NCBI GenBank assembly: GCA_016806645.1
Contig: JACSYO010002159.1
Span: 9,446,501-9,510,500 of the forward strand
DNA from: Ophiodon elongatus
Taxonomy: Eukaryota; Chordata; Actinopteri; Perciformes; Hexagrammidae
Direction of reading: 5' to 3'
Length of the DNA: 64,000 nt
In this document: positions 35,391 to 49,300 of the stretch, one piece after another
Layout of the letters: every line of letters starts with the position of its first letter
Numbering within the stretch: the first letter of the stretch is position 1
Made by a program: the position numbers and the translations under genes
Notes under the pieces: generated by a model
The model's database searches: none
What the model was told of the DNA's origin: nothing
What the model saw: the letters and a program-made list of their open reading frames with translations, nothing else

Positions 35391-36989
35391 CAACTAGCCC
35401 AGGAGAGTAAAACTATTGTTTTCTGCACAGATTAAACAAATAAAGTGTTAAGCAGTGAGCTTTGTTCATCTTAGACACAGCCGTTCCTTCCTTTTAAGGG
35501 CATTCCTTGACTAAATAAATTCTTAATCGACTAACACATTGTACTTGACACGTCATGATAGAATCAGACGTGTCTAGTAGCTGAGGTTCTGAGGTTGTGC
35601 ACTGGTTTTCAAAATGCATTAACATTAACGTCATAAAGCAGCAGTAACAGTGGCAACTGCTCACTGTCTGAAAGCTCCTTAATATGTAACGGGCAGATAT
35701 GAGAGTGGCATCTACCTTCTTATCTCGGCATGATAGCAAACAAGTGTTTTTTTCCCAAAATGTCTAAATATTGCTAAATATTACATATCGTTTCATTCAT
35801 CCAGCCCCTCACACCACATTCTTATGCAGAAGCTTCCTGATGTGTGGGTATTGCTTCATTCGTACACTTAAACTTTCAGGAAACAGGAAATATTTGTGCT
35901 ATTTATGTAAAAGATAGCTATCACAGATGATGTATTTCGCCACAGGCTCCTTTGCTGAGATTAGTCTCTTTTCTTCTTCCCTGGCCTCGAACATCACAGA
36001 CCACTGTTTTTCCTCTAAATTAGGTCTTATCAGGTTGAAGCTATCATTACACTCCTGGATTGCATTTAAAAAAAAAACTGCTTGTTGTGGTAATGGGAAA
36101 TAGTGACTTTCTGTTTTCTTAAGGGCCAATCAGTCTAATCTCTCTGTTATTTCCTGCTCCTCTGCCTAACCCACCTCCGTGTTCCTCCATGTGACCTTCA
36201 GCTTGAGTGTATTCATGTAGGCAGCTAAACCTGAGGCAGGCAGTTTCTCATGAACCCGTGTGTGAATAATTCTCAATAGCACCGTGCCTCAGACAGACAC
36301 TTTATCACAGAAGAACAAACAGATCAGGAGTCTTTATGTCGTCGGAGCTGTGGTTGGATCGGGGTAGCACCAGTTTCTATTTTTAAGTTTAATTACATGT
36401 TGACTAATCTGTATTTGTCATTCTGATAGTAATTAGCCAATAATAACAGGCCAGTGGAAAAAACTGTAGGAAAAAAGTGTTGGAAGTTGTTCTGACTTCC
36501 TCTTCTAATCCTTTCTTTCACCTTATTAGGCTTGGAACATGGTGCTCACCAGACCATACAGCTATCAAATATGAAGATGAAAAAAGTTGCATATCTGTTC
36601 TTCGGTTTAATGCGTCTGAGAAAGTAGGAGGGGCTAACAACTGAAGAATGTGGGAAGGAGGAGGAAGGGAGAAAGTTATGAGTTCAATACGCAGTAAGTA
36701 GCAGTGGCAGCATACAGTTGGGTTGTTTAAGGACAGGAAAGAAATTACTAAAATTGTTATTACTTCACTTAAGATGCTGTTCCACTAGCCTCTGTAACTC
36801 GGTGTACCATCTCAATGAATGGTCTGAAAAAATATGGATTCGACTTTAAAATTTGTATTTATCCTGCGATGGTCTAGGGGCTTATTATGGTAAATTATGT
36901 TTATTAAATGCCAGCTAAAGCCTGAAACAATTACATCTAATTATTCTGTCTAATACAAGGCTACAAGTCTACAGCCATGCTATCAGCTC

Positions 36990-37195
36990 TGTGCTCTGTT
37001 CTAGGCACAGTGGTGCTTTCAGCTAAATGCTGATGTTATCATGCTAACATGTTTGCAATGACAATGTTAACGTGTTGATGTTTAGCAGGTGTCATTTATT
37101 TTTACCATAATCACCTAAGTGTATTGGTTAAATCTAATTATTGGGCAAATTTAAATTTGTACCTGATGAAAGTGTTGAAGGTCAGAGTCAGATTG
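36990..37195 (+). repeat. Teleost interspersed repeat fragment (ATGCTAACATG..TTTAGCAGGT family)
   Basis: ATCATGCTAACATGTTTGCA, ATGACAATGTTAACGTGTTG, ATGTTTAGCAGGT and ACCTGATGAAAG follow a common fish repeat. Confidence 0.55.
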
Positions 37196-37244
37196 TATAG
37201 AAGTCTTTGAGAAAATTACCCTGCTTCTCACTTGATTTAATACC

Positions 37245-37613
37245 TCAGCAAACGTCATGAATATTAGTTTATGGTCTCAATAACTTTTCAAGTCTTTCAG
37301 GCGGCACGATTGAAATGCATGAAATTCTGATCCCGTTTAGAGTAAAGTAAACAATAAAGCAGGGTATGCTTTACAGCGAGGCCCATTCACAGTGTGCTTT
37401 CAGTATATCAAAGTTAAACTGTAACATTTTATTTGCCTAAAAATATCTTATTCAGCGTTCGGTTGTATTTAGCTCCCCCCTCTCGTGTCACGTTGGTGGC
37501 AACAAACCAAGATGGTGACATCTAAAATGCAGAACATGAGGCTTCAAAACAGAAGGCCACAAACAAATGGGTGACATTGTGATAGTTTGTCCACTTTTAA
37601 TATACAGTCTATG
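37245..37613 (+). repeat. Teleost interspersed repeat, copy 2 (TATATACAGTCTATG family)
   Basis: It shares with the copy at 5176-5511: AGTTTATGGTCTCAAT, TTTAGAGTAAA, AAGATGGTGACATCTAAAAT, GAGGCTTCAAAAC, ATGGGTGACATTGTGA and TATACAGTCTATGG. It is more diverged in the middle. Confidence 0.7.
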
Positions 37614-40600
37614 GAGTTGCCACTAGCATAGCCAAAATGACCATCCTTATGTACATATGTCAGCAAGGTCAAGTTCCAATGCTGGATTTTTCCTCACTTG
37701 CATAGTCAGTGTGAAGTTTTTTTTTTTGCTTCTGAAACAGAACTTATAAGTTCCTCCCTCAGGTTGCAAGTTAAGAGTGAGATATGGTTGACAGTTTGCC
37801 CTCAACATAAAATTATTTTCTTCAGTGCTTCTCAGTTTGAACCTGGCTCTTAGTTTGCTTCTCTTCATCTTCCAATTAAATGCCTCTGAACTCCCATGGT
37901 GCACTGCTGCCTTCCTGTCCCTTTCTTTGCCTCCTATAACAAGAAAGGATGGATTGTTACGGTCTTGGCGCTCCCTTCTCTCCCAGATGTAACCCTCTGT
38001 TGCTCCCTTTCTCTCCTCATATCAGTTCTCCCTCTGTTTTCAGCTCTACTTTTAGTCTTCTTCCCTTGTCCTCTCTCTCTCCTTCTCTTTTATTCATTCA
38101 CCCTTTGGTCCTCCTCTCTGTCACTTACGCTTCCCTTTATCACATCTCTCTTCTCTCTGTGTGCTGTCCCTTCATCTGCCTTTTAAGTCTTCCTGCCTCC
38201 GTGCGTTTCATCCATCTCTCTTCCTCTCCTGTAACGGTGCAGAATATAGATAAGCAGCAGTCTGACAAGGAGAGCCCTTAACTGCTAACTCCTGAAAAAC
38301 CTCCACACAGCACTTCATTTTTTCTTTGTATTTCTTAGACATGCATTGACTTAAGACTTGTCTGAATTGGCGAGCTGTCTTGTGGCTTCACATAAGCACG
38401 AGATTTTATAATTAAAACTTTTGGACATGCGTGCAACCACATCCATTAACTGTTTCTCTTTCTCTGTGGCAAGGCAGTGGTGTGGAGAAACAATAACATA
38501 ACATGTGAGTGGGTGAATGCTTTGGATAGAATATTTTAGACATTGTTGGCATTCATGGATAAATGCAAGTGTGTGTGTGTGTGTGTGAGACAAAGAGAGA
38601 GACACAGAGAAGAAGTAAGAGTATGAACTTGTTGCATCATGCAATTTCCACTTCTACCTAATACCCTCTCATTAACCATCTTTTTTTTTTAAGTTTTCCT
38701 CTCCCTTTCTTTCTTTTTCTCCTGTAATGCCTGCCAAATGTGCAATAACACTGCTTAGCATGTTTAGACACGCTAGTTTACACACATACAGTAGATCCCC
38801 AGTCTAAGACATGATTTACTACTTGTGCTTTGCCTCAAATACACCAAACATATGCAAATATTTACTTCTTCCAACTGCTCATGAAATGCACAACGTCCTT
38901 CGCTTTCCTCTCTGAATGTTCAACAATTTTACGGTAGCTTGGTCGCCAAATGAGAAAAGTTTGACAAAGTAATTTTCTCCTCTCTTGTCTCCCTTTCTTC
39001 TATTTGTCAGCACTTTCTTTCATCATCGGGCTTTATTCCATTAAGGATTTTGTGAATCAGAACAATTCTGATCATGGTCCACAGACTGGACAATTATTTT
39101 TAATGCGGTATGGTACTATACATTCAGAAGGCACCATTCATTTACTCCTTTATCTTCTTCCGTACAAAATAGGATATTTCTTCAAAGGCACTTACGCGCT
39201 CATACAAATATGCACACAGAAAAACAAACACAAATTACAGCTCCTTTCCGCTGAGTAATATTGCAGACACGTACTACAGTTATGTTGGGTAAAAATGGAA
39301 GTTATCCAGGAAATATTTCATGAAAATTGTATTTAGTTCTGTAGTAATATTAGCAGAGTGTAGATCGCTGTGGGGCGTTCCTATAAGCATGGTAATGTGC
39401 ATCCTCTACGTCTCACCAAGCTCCTGTGAGTCTCAGTCTCAATCAGAATTAGCCCCACTATATGGCTAAAGAGCGTCACGCTAATGTTCGCCATTAGCTC
39501 TTACTCTTTGACTTCCACTTTGCTCTGAGCATCTCAGCATTTCAGCATCCTTGATTCCAGCCACAGGGCAACAAATTATTGAGTAACAAAGAACCCGCTC
39601 CATTAAGCAACCTCTCCATCCTGCAGTCCTCTCCATCCAGCCCTCCACATCCCTCAAATTTGACACTTAAAACCCTCCACTTTAGAAATGTTTTCGTCAT
39701 TTGACCCGACTCCTCTCATAAATCAGGTTAAGTGAGTAGTTTCACCGTTCCAAATTCAGTTAAAAAGGTGTGTTTGTTTTGTGATTCAAGTGGAAACTGG
39801 TGCTCTTCAAGTTACAAAGAGAACATTTTTTTAGTATCGTAAGAAAGTGATCAGATAATTGAAAAAAACTTTTCTTTTCTAGTCAAGGTGGACTTACCTT
39901 TCCTAATTTTGTTTACTATTATTTTATTGCTAACATAAGGCAAATCATTTATGGACCAAGGATTTATTTGATTGGAATGACATTCGTCTAAAATTGAAAT
40001 ATGTGTCTAGTCAGTCATTCCATGGTCTTAAATCATTTTTCAATCCAGTTGTCTTTTTGGTTCCCTGGTTGTCCTGTGGACTATGAGGCAATGGCCCACA
40101 CACATCTACAAAAATATTTTTGTGGTTACGACAACCTTATCTATTTAACAAAAACAAAAATATGTGAACAACTATTTTCTTAATTCCCAGAACTTATTTT
40201 TATTAATATTGCCCGCACTGACCTGAGTTGAAAATACTTTTTTTACGCTGACATTGCCCTCTCTGTCTTTAACCAATTGCAAAATTCGGTCTGTTGTTGT
40301 GAATTCAAATCACTCCTGCAGAAGCTGTTCGCTCTCTCGTCTAGCTGATGGTGTTTCGGTGTATTTTAGAATCTTTCTGTTCAGACTTTTTTTTATATCT
40401 TTGGATCTGTCTTTCTTATTTTATGTTTTTTTTATGTTTTTTGGCAGCTCTCATAATCTTTCTTCTTTCCAATTTACCACAAAACATGGGATCACCCCAC
40501 CTCCAAAATGAAAAAAAGATCAATATGAATGTTGTATGAATTTTCTTTGATTTTTAATGTCCTTTAAAAATGTGTCAAAATTATATTTTTCAGCAACGCT

Positions 40601-41825
40601 CTCCATTTGAGCATTCATTTCATAAATCGCCACTAGACTTACTCCTCTCTCCTGGAAGCAACAATTACCATTACAACATCTATTGATTATGTATGTTTTG
40701 CTTCTCCCAGCTTTGGTCATATAGCTGGCCCCGTTGGCTTTTAGTGCATATTAGCGCATGTGAGTGCTGCCCACTGGTTCGCTCCCACCCTCCGGTTCCC
40801 ACTCAGGTAAACACCGTTAGCTCTGACAGCACTTTGGTCTTCATTGGCAACGCTAACTGACATGTTGAGAGCTGTATTGAGAAGCATCAAAATGTTCGCA
40901 ATCTCAGATCTTGCACCTTTCAACTTGTGTTGCAAAAGGCTCCTTCTGCTGCCATTGCATGCAGACATATGTTCTTATGGATGTAGTCAATCCCTCAATG
41001 ATCAGTCTCAAAGGGCTCTATTAGGGCTGGGGTCACAAATAGGCAGACCGTGGACAGCTTAACCATGAGTCTTTAACCAAGAATGGACGGACTCTTCAAT
41101 GTTCGTTCTTCCCACAAGCAGTTCAAAACCAGTTTGTCTCATGTGTTCAGAGACCGTGATGATTGTGAAGCACCGCTAGACATACGAGACAAAGCACAAA
41201 TCTTTTGGGCAAACATAGCCACTCACATCCGAAATGAAGGCACAGAAAAATAAACCTCAGAGCCCAATATGATCAGATTCTTAACGCATTATTTTCACTG
41301 TCCAACAATGATGTAAACCGAGCCGAAACAAGTGGTGTCTATAACCTAAATCAAAGTCCCTGCACACAATTTTCTCGTTTTAGAAGATAAGAATAACATA
41401 ATATCGTGGCTTTTTTGATTGACATCACATCTGAATTAAATTAATTTAAAGCTTTTATTTTAAGAGGCACATTTTTTAAAAGCTTTTTGTTATGTATTTT
41501 ATTTTTTAAATCCAGCCCTTATCTGACTTGAAATGAAAGAAGAACTTTTATTTATTATCAGAGTATGTATCATTTATAATTCACCCAGTTCAATTTGAAA
41601 TCTGACTTATTATTCAATTGAACTTTCTTTTCTCTTTTGTTGACAACATACAGACGTTAATACAACTCTTAGGCTACTTCAATATATATATAGGACTAAA
41701 TCATAGCGCAAGTTAGGAATTATTCTGATGTTCCTGACAATTGCATGAGGAAATTCTCTCTAACTGGACCTCGCTGAATTTTAATTGAATATCCCTGTAT
41801 TAAGGGATAGATGATGGGCTGCAAC

Positions 41826-41970
41826 TTTATACTCTTACTCCACTTTATTTTCTGTACTCTCTGAAAATGAAGTAGAGTAAGATGCATGAAATGGAAATAC
41901 TCAAGTGAAGTAAAAGTAGCCTACTTAGAATTGAAACTGCAGTACATTACTTGAGTAAATGTACTTTATA
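41826..41970 (-). repeat. Teleost interspersed repeat fragment (ACTTGAGTAAATGTACTT family)
   Basis: GAAATGGAAATACTCAAGTG and AGTACATTACTTGAGTAAAT belong to the same family as 56336-57980 but in the opposite orientation. A short inverted piece (TTTATACTCTTACTCCACTT) sits at its left edge. Confidence 0.6.
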
Positions 41971-42752
41971 ATTACATGAAACCAGTAAGAAATGTTGTGT
42001 GGACATGTGTGTGTTGTTCAGCATTTGTGTTGGATCTGCGATTGGATTCACTATATGGAATGTGTGTTGATTTGGTGACATAAACATCAACTTTGTTTGT
42101 TTGAGGTCCATGAGAGTCTCATTTGGCTTTATGTAGTGTGATGGACGAAAAATGGTGCAGGAAATTAAACAAGCAAAGAAAAAAAATGAAAACATTGAAC
42201 CCGAATGTAATGGGTAAAATCCCTTGGAAGACTTTGAAAATCTGATTCACTGGATCACAATTTATAAACAAAGTCTTGCTTTTGTGACTCCCAGGGAACA
42301 TGAGAAGAAACTGCAGTGATGCATAGTTAAAGAGGGATTAGTACTGTAAGAGTTTGAAATTTACAATAACGGCTGAAAATGTAGTAAAATATCGACTCAC
42401 TCCTCTGTGAACGTCCTGGCAGAATGGCGGTCCGGGAGCTACATTACTGTGGTATTTACACAGAGCAGACACACTGACCTTCTCTCTGCTTGATAGAAAA
42501 CCTCTGTGACATTCAGCTGCATTGATCAGATTATAGAAAAGTCAGTTGTTTAATGTGGACCATCGAAAGTAAATGATACCTCGCTATTTGGTTAAGGTAG
42601 AGAAATCCAGATAGAGTGATAGGAAGGTAGGGAGAAGGAAGATTAAATAAAAAAGATGGAGCATATGGCTGCATGCGGGGTTGGTCATAAGGTTTAGTTT
42701 AGCCTGTTGATCACAGTTGCAGTCAGAGGAACCCCAGGGAGCAGCCGACCTT

Positions 42753-42785
42753 TGTGTGTGTGCGCGTGTGTGTGTGTGTGTGTGC
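42753..42785. repeat. TG microsatellite with CG interruptions
   Basis: TGTGTGTGTGCGCGTGTGTG followed by further TG units. Confidence 0.9.
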
Positions 42786-43310
42786 AAGCTGTTTACTGAA
42801 AACTAAAGAGTGCACCTTACTTTACTGACCTTTCTTTCAAGGTCCATCTAGTGTGAACGTTAGTTCTCTGGCAATCATATCTGGAAAGCAGGAGAGCATT
42901 GTACTAGTTATAAATGTCATTACAAACTTTTCAAGTTTACTGTGATGATGGTGTTTGCAAGGAACATTACAAGCTGCCCATAAATCTGTCCAGTATATCT
43001 CTAATTAACAGATTTATTTGGCCACTTGGGGCAGTAGGCCTACTTGTACATTAGGCATATAGCAACATCGGCATTCAATTGGAGTTGTGTTTCTGGCCAC
43101 TTTACATTCTCCTTTTAGTTCAGTTTTTATCTCCACTAAATCGAGAGGTATCTGTCTCTTTAGCAAATACCTCTCAGATTCAAACTAACTTTGTCTGCTT
43201 TTTGATGCATATTTAGTTTGTGGGGCTTTGTTTTACTGAAAATAGATGACGCTAGACAAAATACTGATGACAGTGGTGAGAGTGCTTATCAGATTTGAGG
43301 GCCATAAAGC

Positions 43311-43455
43311 TTAGCTGAAAGATGCAAAAATGCTCCGTAGAGCTGAGAGGAACTGTGGAGCCGAGACCATTCTCCATGGGTTCATCACTACGAACAACCC
43401 CTTTCACACACAAGTAGTCATTTGATCCATTGTTCATAGAAAAAGATTGAGTCCA
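43311..43455 (+). repeat. Interspersed repeat, copy 2 (GCTGAAAGA..AAATGCTCCGT family)
   Basis: Second copy of the repeat at 5645-5755, same orientation, with a fuller middle part (GAACTGTGGAGCCGAGACCA) and the end CAAGTAGTCATTTGATCCAT. Confidence 0.6.
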
Positions 43456-45829
43456 GCAGCTTTGAGTAAACTGTTCCTTTCTGTGATTACAAAGCACTCC
43501 AAATAAACTGATGATGAGAGATCTCTTTTATAATAAACACACCGCTTACCCCACTAATAGGAATCATGATCGTTTTCATTCAGTTATACTGGTCCCTCTA
43601 ACCTGATTATAAAAGACATTGTAGAATGAGTGCACATTCATGTGGATTAAACAAGTCACTACCGTTAAGACTGCATCGTATGTTTATTCACAAGTGTACA
43701 TGGTGTTATTTCAAATGTCATATTTCCTGTAAGGCTAACATAAACTCTGAGAACATAAGAAGCCTGAGTTCAAATAATGTGATTTCATCAATATTATACT
43801 TTGATTCCAAATGTGCAAGATGAAAGACTGTCAACACTGATCTGGGTCCTGTTGCACACTGCTCAGTACTACAAACACAACATTATCATGTTTGACAGCA
43901 GATGCCCTGTGATCACACTGTCTTTGGTGCCAAGCTTTTTACCAAGTGAGCCATGCACTGTCATTAAAACAAGAGTCCCACGGGGAAAAAAGTCAGTCAG
44001 GCTATCAGACATGCTATTACTGGGAATGTGGCTAAATATTTCGCTCTCCCAGGCCCTTACTGGTAATTGGTGTTTAGTCTGGAAACACAGAACAAGCAGA
44101 GGAAAATACAGGCTACTGAGAGCTTCCATGTGGGTAACGCTCTAAATACTAAATTCAAGTCAGCTCACCTTTTCAGGCATTCATTCAGGGGAGAGAGTGG
44201 GGTGGGTGGATAGAAGGGAGATCAAGAGAAACATAAAAGAGGGATTACAAAAGGAAACAGAATGGTGGAGTGTTTTGGAGTGACAGACAAAAAGAGGCAA
44301 AAGAATAATTCATTATTTTCCAGCCTAGTCTGTCTGACAGCTGATAAGAGAGATCAATACCAGCGGAGATGCTCATTAGAATCACGCGTGCGTTGTGTGT
44401 GTTGTCTTCTTATGGGCAAGTGATGAGCCTGGAATTGAATGAAACAAAGTAAAGCAACAAACCAATTTAATAGAAAAGGAAACTATAGATAGACCGGGCA
44501 CAAAGGCAGAGAAAGAAAACAAAAAAGATGAATGACGGGGCAGAAACATGCCGATGAATGGAGTAACAGAGCATAAGATAAAATGGGGCGCTACACTGGA
44601 GCTCCGGAGATACACGGGATTTTAAAGGCAAAGAGGAAAATTACATTCTCACAAATCAACTAATTTGTAAAATTGTATTTTGACAGATGCGTGCTGGTCT
44701 AAATATGCTAATGCAGCATTGGACCTGATTTCCATTGCTCAGTGTTGCTGCAGAGACCCGGTAACTCCACAGTTAATGAGAGTGACACAAGCAGGCCACA
44801 CCATTAGCCTCTGATGGTGATCGGGTTGTCAGAGGAGCCAGCGAAGCAGGATGCAAAGAAATACAGGTCAGAGTCTGAGACAAATAGAATTTCCCTCCTG
44901 TGCTTTCTCATTATGATTACGCCTGGGACATGAAGAGAAGTGTTAACAGGTTGAATCCAATCGGTTTAGAGGCTTCTGGCAATGGGACTAAATCCACTGG
45001 TGCAGCTGAAAAACAACTGGACCCAATGGGCTTGAGTTAAGAATGTGCTCTAAAGCATTTCAGCTGTAACTCTCAAGTAATGACGTGTATTAAAGTGACT
45101 GCAAATAATGTCACACTTTTCTGTGTATTCTTTTTGCTTTTTACACACTTGAGACCAAATGAGGAAGTGGTTCGGATGTTTCGGACTTGAAGGCAGTGAT
45201 CCGAAAGCCACACTGAGTGAGGGGATGGGAGCTGCAGAAGGCAATTTCAACTTAGTCCTTATCTGACTTCACACCTGGAAGCATGTGCAAAGCAAAGCTG
45301 CTCCCTCAGACATGGATTGGTTCTGACTGGGAACACCTGACTCACCAATATGTGTGCCAGTGAGAGCAGAGCAAGTGAAAGCCAGGCTATCTGTATGCAT
45401 AAATATTGTTTAACATGCAGCAGTGTGACATGGTGTTTTTATTTGCAATTAAGGCCTCATTGACTTCATTGTCTTTGGATTTGTACATATTAGTAATAGT
45501 GAGAAATATTACATTTTCTGCCAATGTTGTGACGATTACGTGATAATGGTGCATGCTAAAACATTAAAAAGCAAGTAAAAAAGAGTCATAAAGTCAACAA
45601 ACTCACTCAGCATCAGTCACCATGCGCTACTGGTCTCCCCAGACAAGTAAGGTTGCCCCTGAAACGTGCATGAGTGTGTTGAATCAGGCAAGGATGTATT
45701 TTATTGCTTATTAATTTAAATTTCCAAATTTCAAGAGGAATTTTGTGAAATGTCTTTTATCAAAAGTTACAGTCACATTTTGTGGTATTCGATTTGGATA
45801 CTTGTACTCGTTATTGTCAGATCTTCCTT

Positions 45830-46215
45830 CCCCTCTCACCTGTTTCAACCCCAGTGTTAATTTCTGCTAGTTCATGAATATTTCCGACCTGCCCCGCTGT
45901 AAACCCGTTCTTCCCGCCATCACCAAGATCACCTGACTCACACACCTGTCCCCCCTCCTTACTCCTGCAGCATGCAACTGCCCACTTCCTCTAAATCCCC
46001 GTCAGATTGTCTATTGTGCCTCCCTGCCTGTTTAGCTTGCCTGTTTTTCCAACCCTTACCTACCCTTTACGACTTTTAGCCTGGTGTCCAGCCCCAAATC
46101 TGTTTTGTTTGCCACAGACTTTGTTTGCTTGCTTCTTGCTGACCCCATCCTGCCACTTGGACTCTGCCTCTGCTTCACCAACCCGTTGTGTTTCTAAGTG
46201 TGATAGGTATGCTCC
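45830..46215 (+). repeat. Possible C/T-rich teleost repeat tail
   Basis: The block is strongly pyrimidine-biased (AGATTGTCTATTGTGCCTCC, TTGCCTGTTTTTCCAACCCT, CTTGGACTCTGCCTCTGC) and resembles the tail of a fish interspersed repeat. Family not assigned. Confidence 0.3.
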
Positions 46216-46322
46216 CAGCCTGGTAATACCATCATCTTAGCACATGCTCTGCATGGAAGCGCTGCCCTTTGCCTGTCTCACTGCAGGTACACTCCTGGAG
46301 GCTTTTATTTTCTCATTAGGAG

Positions 46323-46325
<3 letters not shown>

Positions 46326-46362
<37 letters not shown>
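46326..46362. repeat. (AT)18 microsatellite
   Basis: AT run followed by AGGTAGGTAG. Confidence 0.95.
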
Positions 46363-46364
<2 letters not shown>

Positions 46365-49300
46365 TAGGTAGCACTCAGGACCTCATCTTGATGCAAGTGT
46401 CAAGTGTGGCTAATGAAACAGGCTAGTCTCCCGGGCTATGTTTTAAAACTGACCTTATTTTAACTTTGAAGACCTTTAAAGACTTTTATTGATCCGTTTA
46501 GCTCTTCGCTGCAGGCACTTGAAGTAACCTGTTGCCCAGGCCCTGTAGGCTGGATAGTTTCTTTTGATCTGTATGCTTGTCTTAGTGCTAGATAACATAA
46601 CACATATTTTAACAGCTGTTGTACTGGTGCTCACCACAGGGCAGGCATTGGCAGATGATATGCCACTGAGGTAAATTACCATGTTCCTCAGTCATACGTG
46701 TGTGTATATATTGCCTTTGATGTATAACGTTGGCTTACAAAACTAATGTTATTTAGTGAGTTTTATACTATATGTAATTTATTTTGACATTTTAGAGTTA
46801 TCATAGCTGATGCTGTTTGCCTGTATGCTACTGTAATGAATCTGTGCTTTGATTTTGTACATGGATTTCTACTAGACCAAGCTAATATAATATGTGGATG
46901 GGCTATAGAAAGGTTGCTGCCAACTACAAGGGTTTGTTAATATTGTTGTGGGTTTACTCTATGTCATGATCGGAACTCAGCATACGTACTGTTGTTGTGT
47001 GGTGTTGTTAGTGTATGTGTGTGTGCGTGTGCGTGTGTGTGGCGCTGCCCGAGCATCCTAGTAGTACTCAGGTAGCCCCTATAAGTCTGGCTCCTACAGA
47101 TTCTGAGGTAATCAGATTGATTTTACCTTTTCATCCAGTGTCCGTGACATGTTGGCATTAACATTCTGTTTTTGTTTGGACTGTTTGTAATGAAAAGATT
47201 GCCCTAAACCTGTATATTTTAAAACTAGTGTTCAATAAATTGAGTCAAAATCCACGTTTCTGCATCATTTTGTTTCCACTAATTGTGTCAACTTTTATTT
47301 GGTTTACCACCGAACCAATCTTTTGAGTCATGCATTTGTCCTCACCTTAACTGAGAGATGTTTTATATATATATATAAATATATACACATCTTAAGTTAT
47401 ATATGTATTCCATAACAACTGGTTAAACTCCCATCGGCTGAGGAAGATTGTTTGATGCAGTTTGATAGAAAGCTCCAGAACAGCTACTAATGGGATCGTG
47501 AGGTGAGATTGTAAACTGCTGTTTGCAAGTTTAAGAATGGATTTTGAAACTTACTTTTTAGTTAAAATTGTTCTCATAGTGCTCAGAACAATGTAAATAA
47601 TTACAATTTATTGTAGTAAACATGGCAGAATCCATATGCAGAGGAAGACCATGCCATACGAAAGCTCCAGAGCAGGTAATACATACATCGTGAGATTATT
47701 ATTTACTTATTTCTTTATTGATGGTCCAGGACTTTTTTACAGTAAGGTTTTTATTGTATTCTTAATTGTTTTAGATACACTGCTTGTAGTATTTTTAAAT
47801 CTATTTGGTCAATTATTTAAGCAATTATCTTAAATTTTTGTTTTGTTTTGTATTGTGAGTTTAATGCTGAACAAGACCTGTGTCCAAAAGGTTGTTCTCT
47901 TAATGCTGACAGTGTTTACTGTCATTATTATTATCATTCTCTTTCACGCCTGTGCGCATGAGACAATATTCAATTAATACGACACAGTAAGAAATGAGCA
48001 CAGACAAAGGTAATCGAACGGCGATAACGTGTTGGTGGTTTCAATTAAAACAAATCACCTAAACATATTTTTTTTGCAATATATTTTCATCAGTCTGTCA
48101 AGTGACATAGCAACTCTAAAACACAATAATTATATTTTTGGGTTCTTCACTCAAAGGTACAAATGCAACATTACTTTATTTTAAAAAAGCATGGTGAAAA
48201 GATTAACCTACACAGGAGCTCCTCTGATAGGTTGAGGTACGCTGACCTTGCCAATATGTGTGCTTAATAAATTCAAACTAAACTAAAGTGTGCCCAGCCG
48301 TACCCAATATGTCTCTGTCCCTGTCAGCCTCTGGGGCAGAACATGGAGGTCAAAGCCAAATAGATTACAGTCCTTGGCAGAAAATGTAATGATGGATGCA
48401 GTGAGTTTGGAGCGTATATAAGAGAGGGCACTGTGAGCATTCTAAATGTCACATATCAAACTAGCTCGTCAGCTAAGCTTCAGGAATGTGTTTGCTCAAT
48501 CAAAACCTGTTTTGATTGAAGCCTCTTCTTCAGTGCCAACAGATGCCCATGCTGTGTTCACACTTCACAGAAATGATAAACCACTAGGGGCATATTTCAT
48601 CCCTCTGTACTTTGTGTTGCCAGGTGTTCACCATTAGATGTCTTGAACTGATTATGTACATCAGTGAGTCGTCACGCTGCAAGTTTCCAATACAAATGTA
48701 AAAATGTCTGCAACTATTGTGAAAATTCGAGTGAAAGAAGCATAGTTGTGGGTTAAATGTGCTCAAATGTCTTATGGGACAGGTACAATCACACATTTGA
48801 GTTATACTTCGGACTTGTGTAATGGGATTTTTTTAATTCTTATGATTATCTTACATTCGAATATAGGTCAACTAGTAAATAAGTTTGTCATTGAGCAAAC
48901 TATCAGAACCTGCATTGTGAGACTCGTGATTTATGCAGCAGCTGCCTTAGCAGCATGACCATCTACTTTCCTGTTGTGTATGAATAAACACTTATGTTTT
49001 CATGTCCCACATGTTAACATGTACATATGTATCTATGCCTTGTGACCACGTTGATAAGTACTCCTTTGTTTCTAAATGCTAAAGCCAACAATAGCCCCCA
49101 CCTCTGTACCCTGTCTTTAAAGATGCTATTAAATTCTCAATCTTGAGTGTTCACTCACACAGAATTGTTGCGACTCTGTGTGACAGGGCCTCTTCTTGCA
49201 AGAATAAATTATTTCATAGACAAGTTCTGTTTTTTCGATGTTTGTCATTTCAGCTTAAAAAGACTCAACCTGGTTAAGGTCATTTTTCCCACCACAATTG

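Noticed and set aside
43801..44145. 114-codon + frame in the intergenic region
   Set aside because: No domain or family resemblance, and no convincing promoter or splice context.
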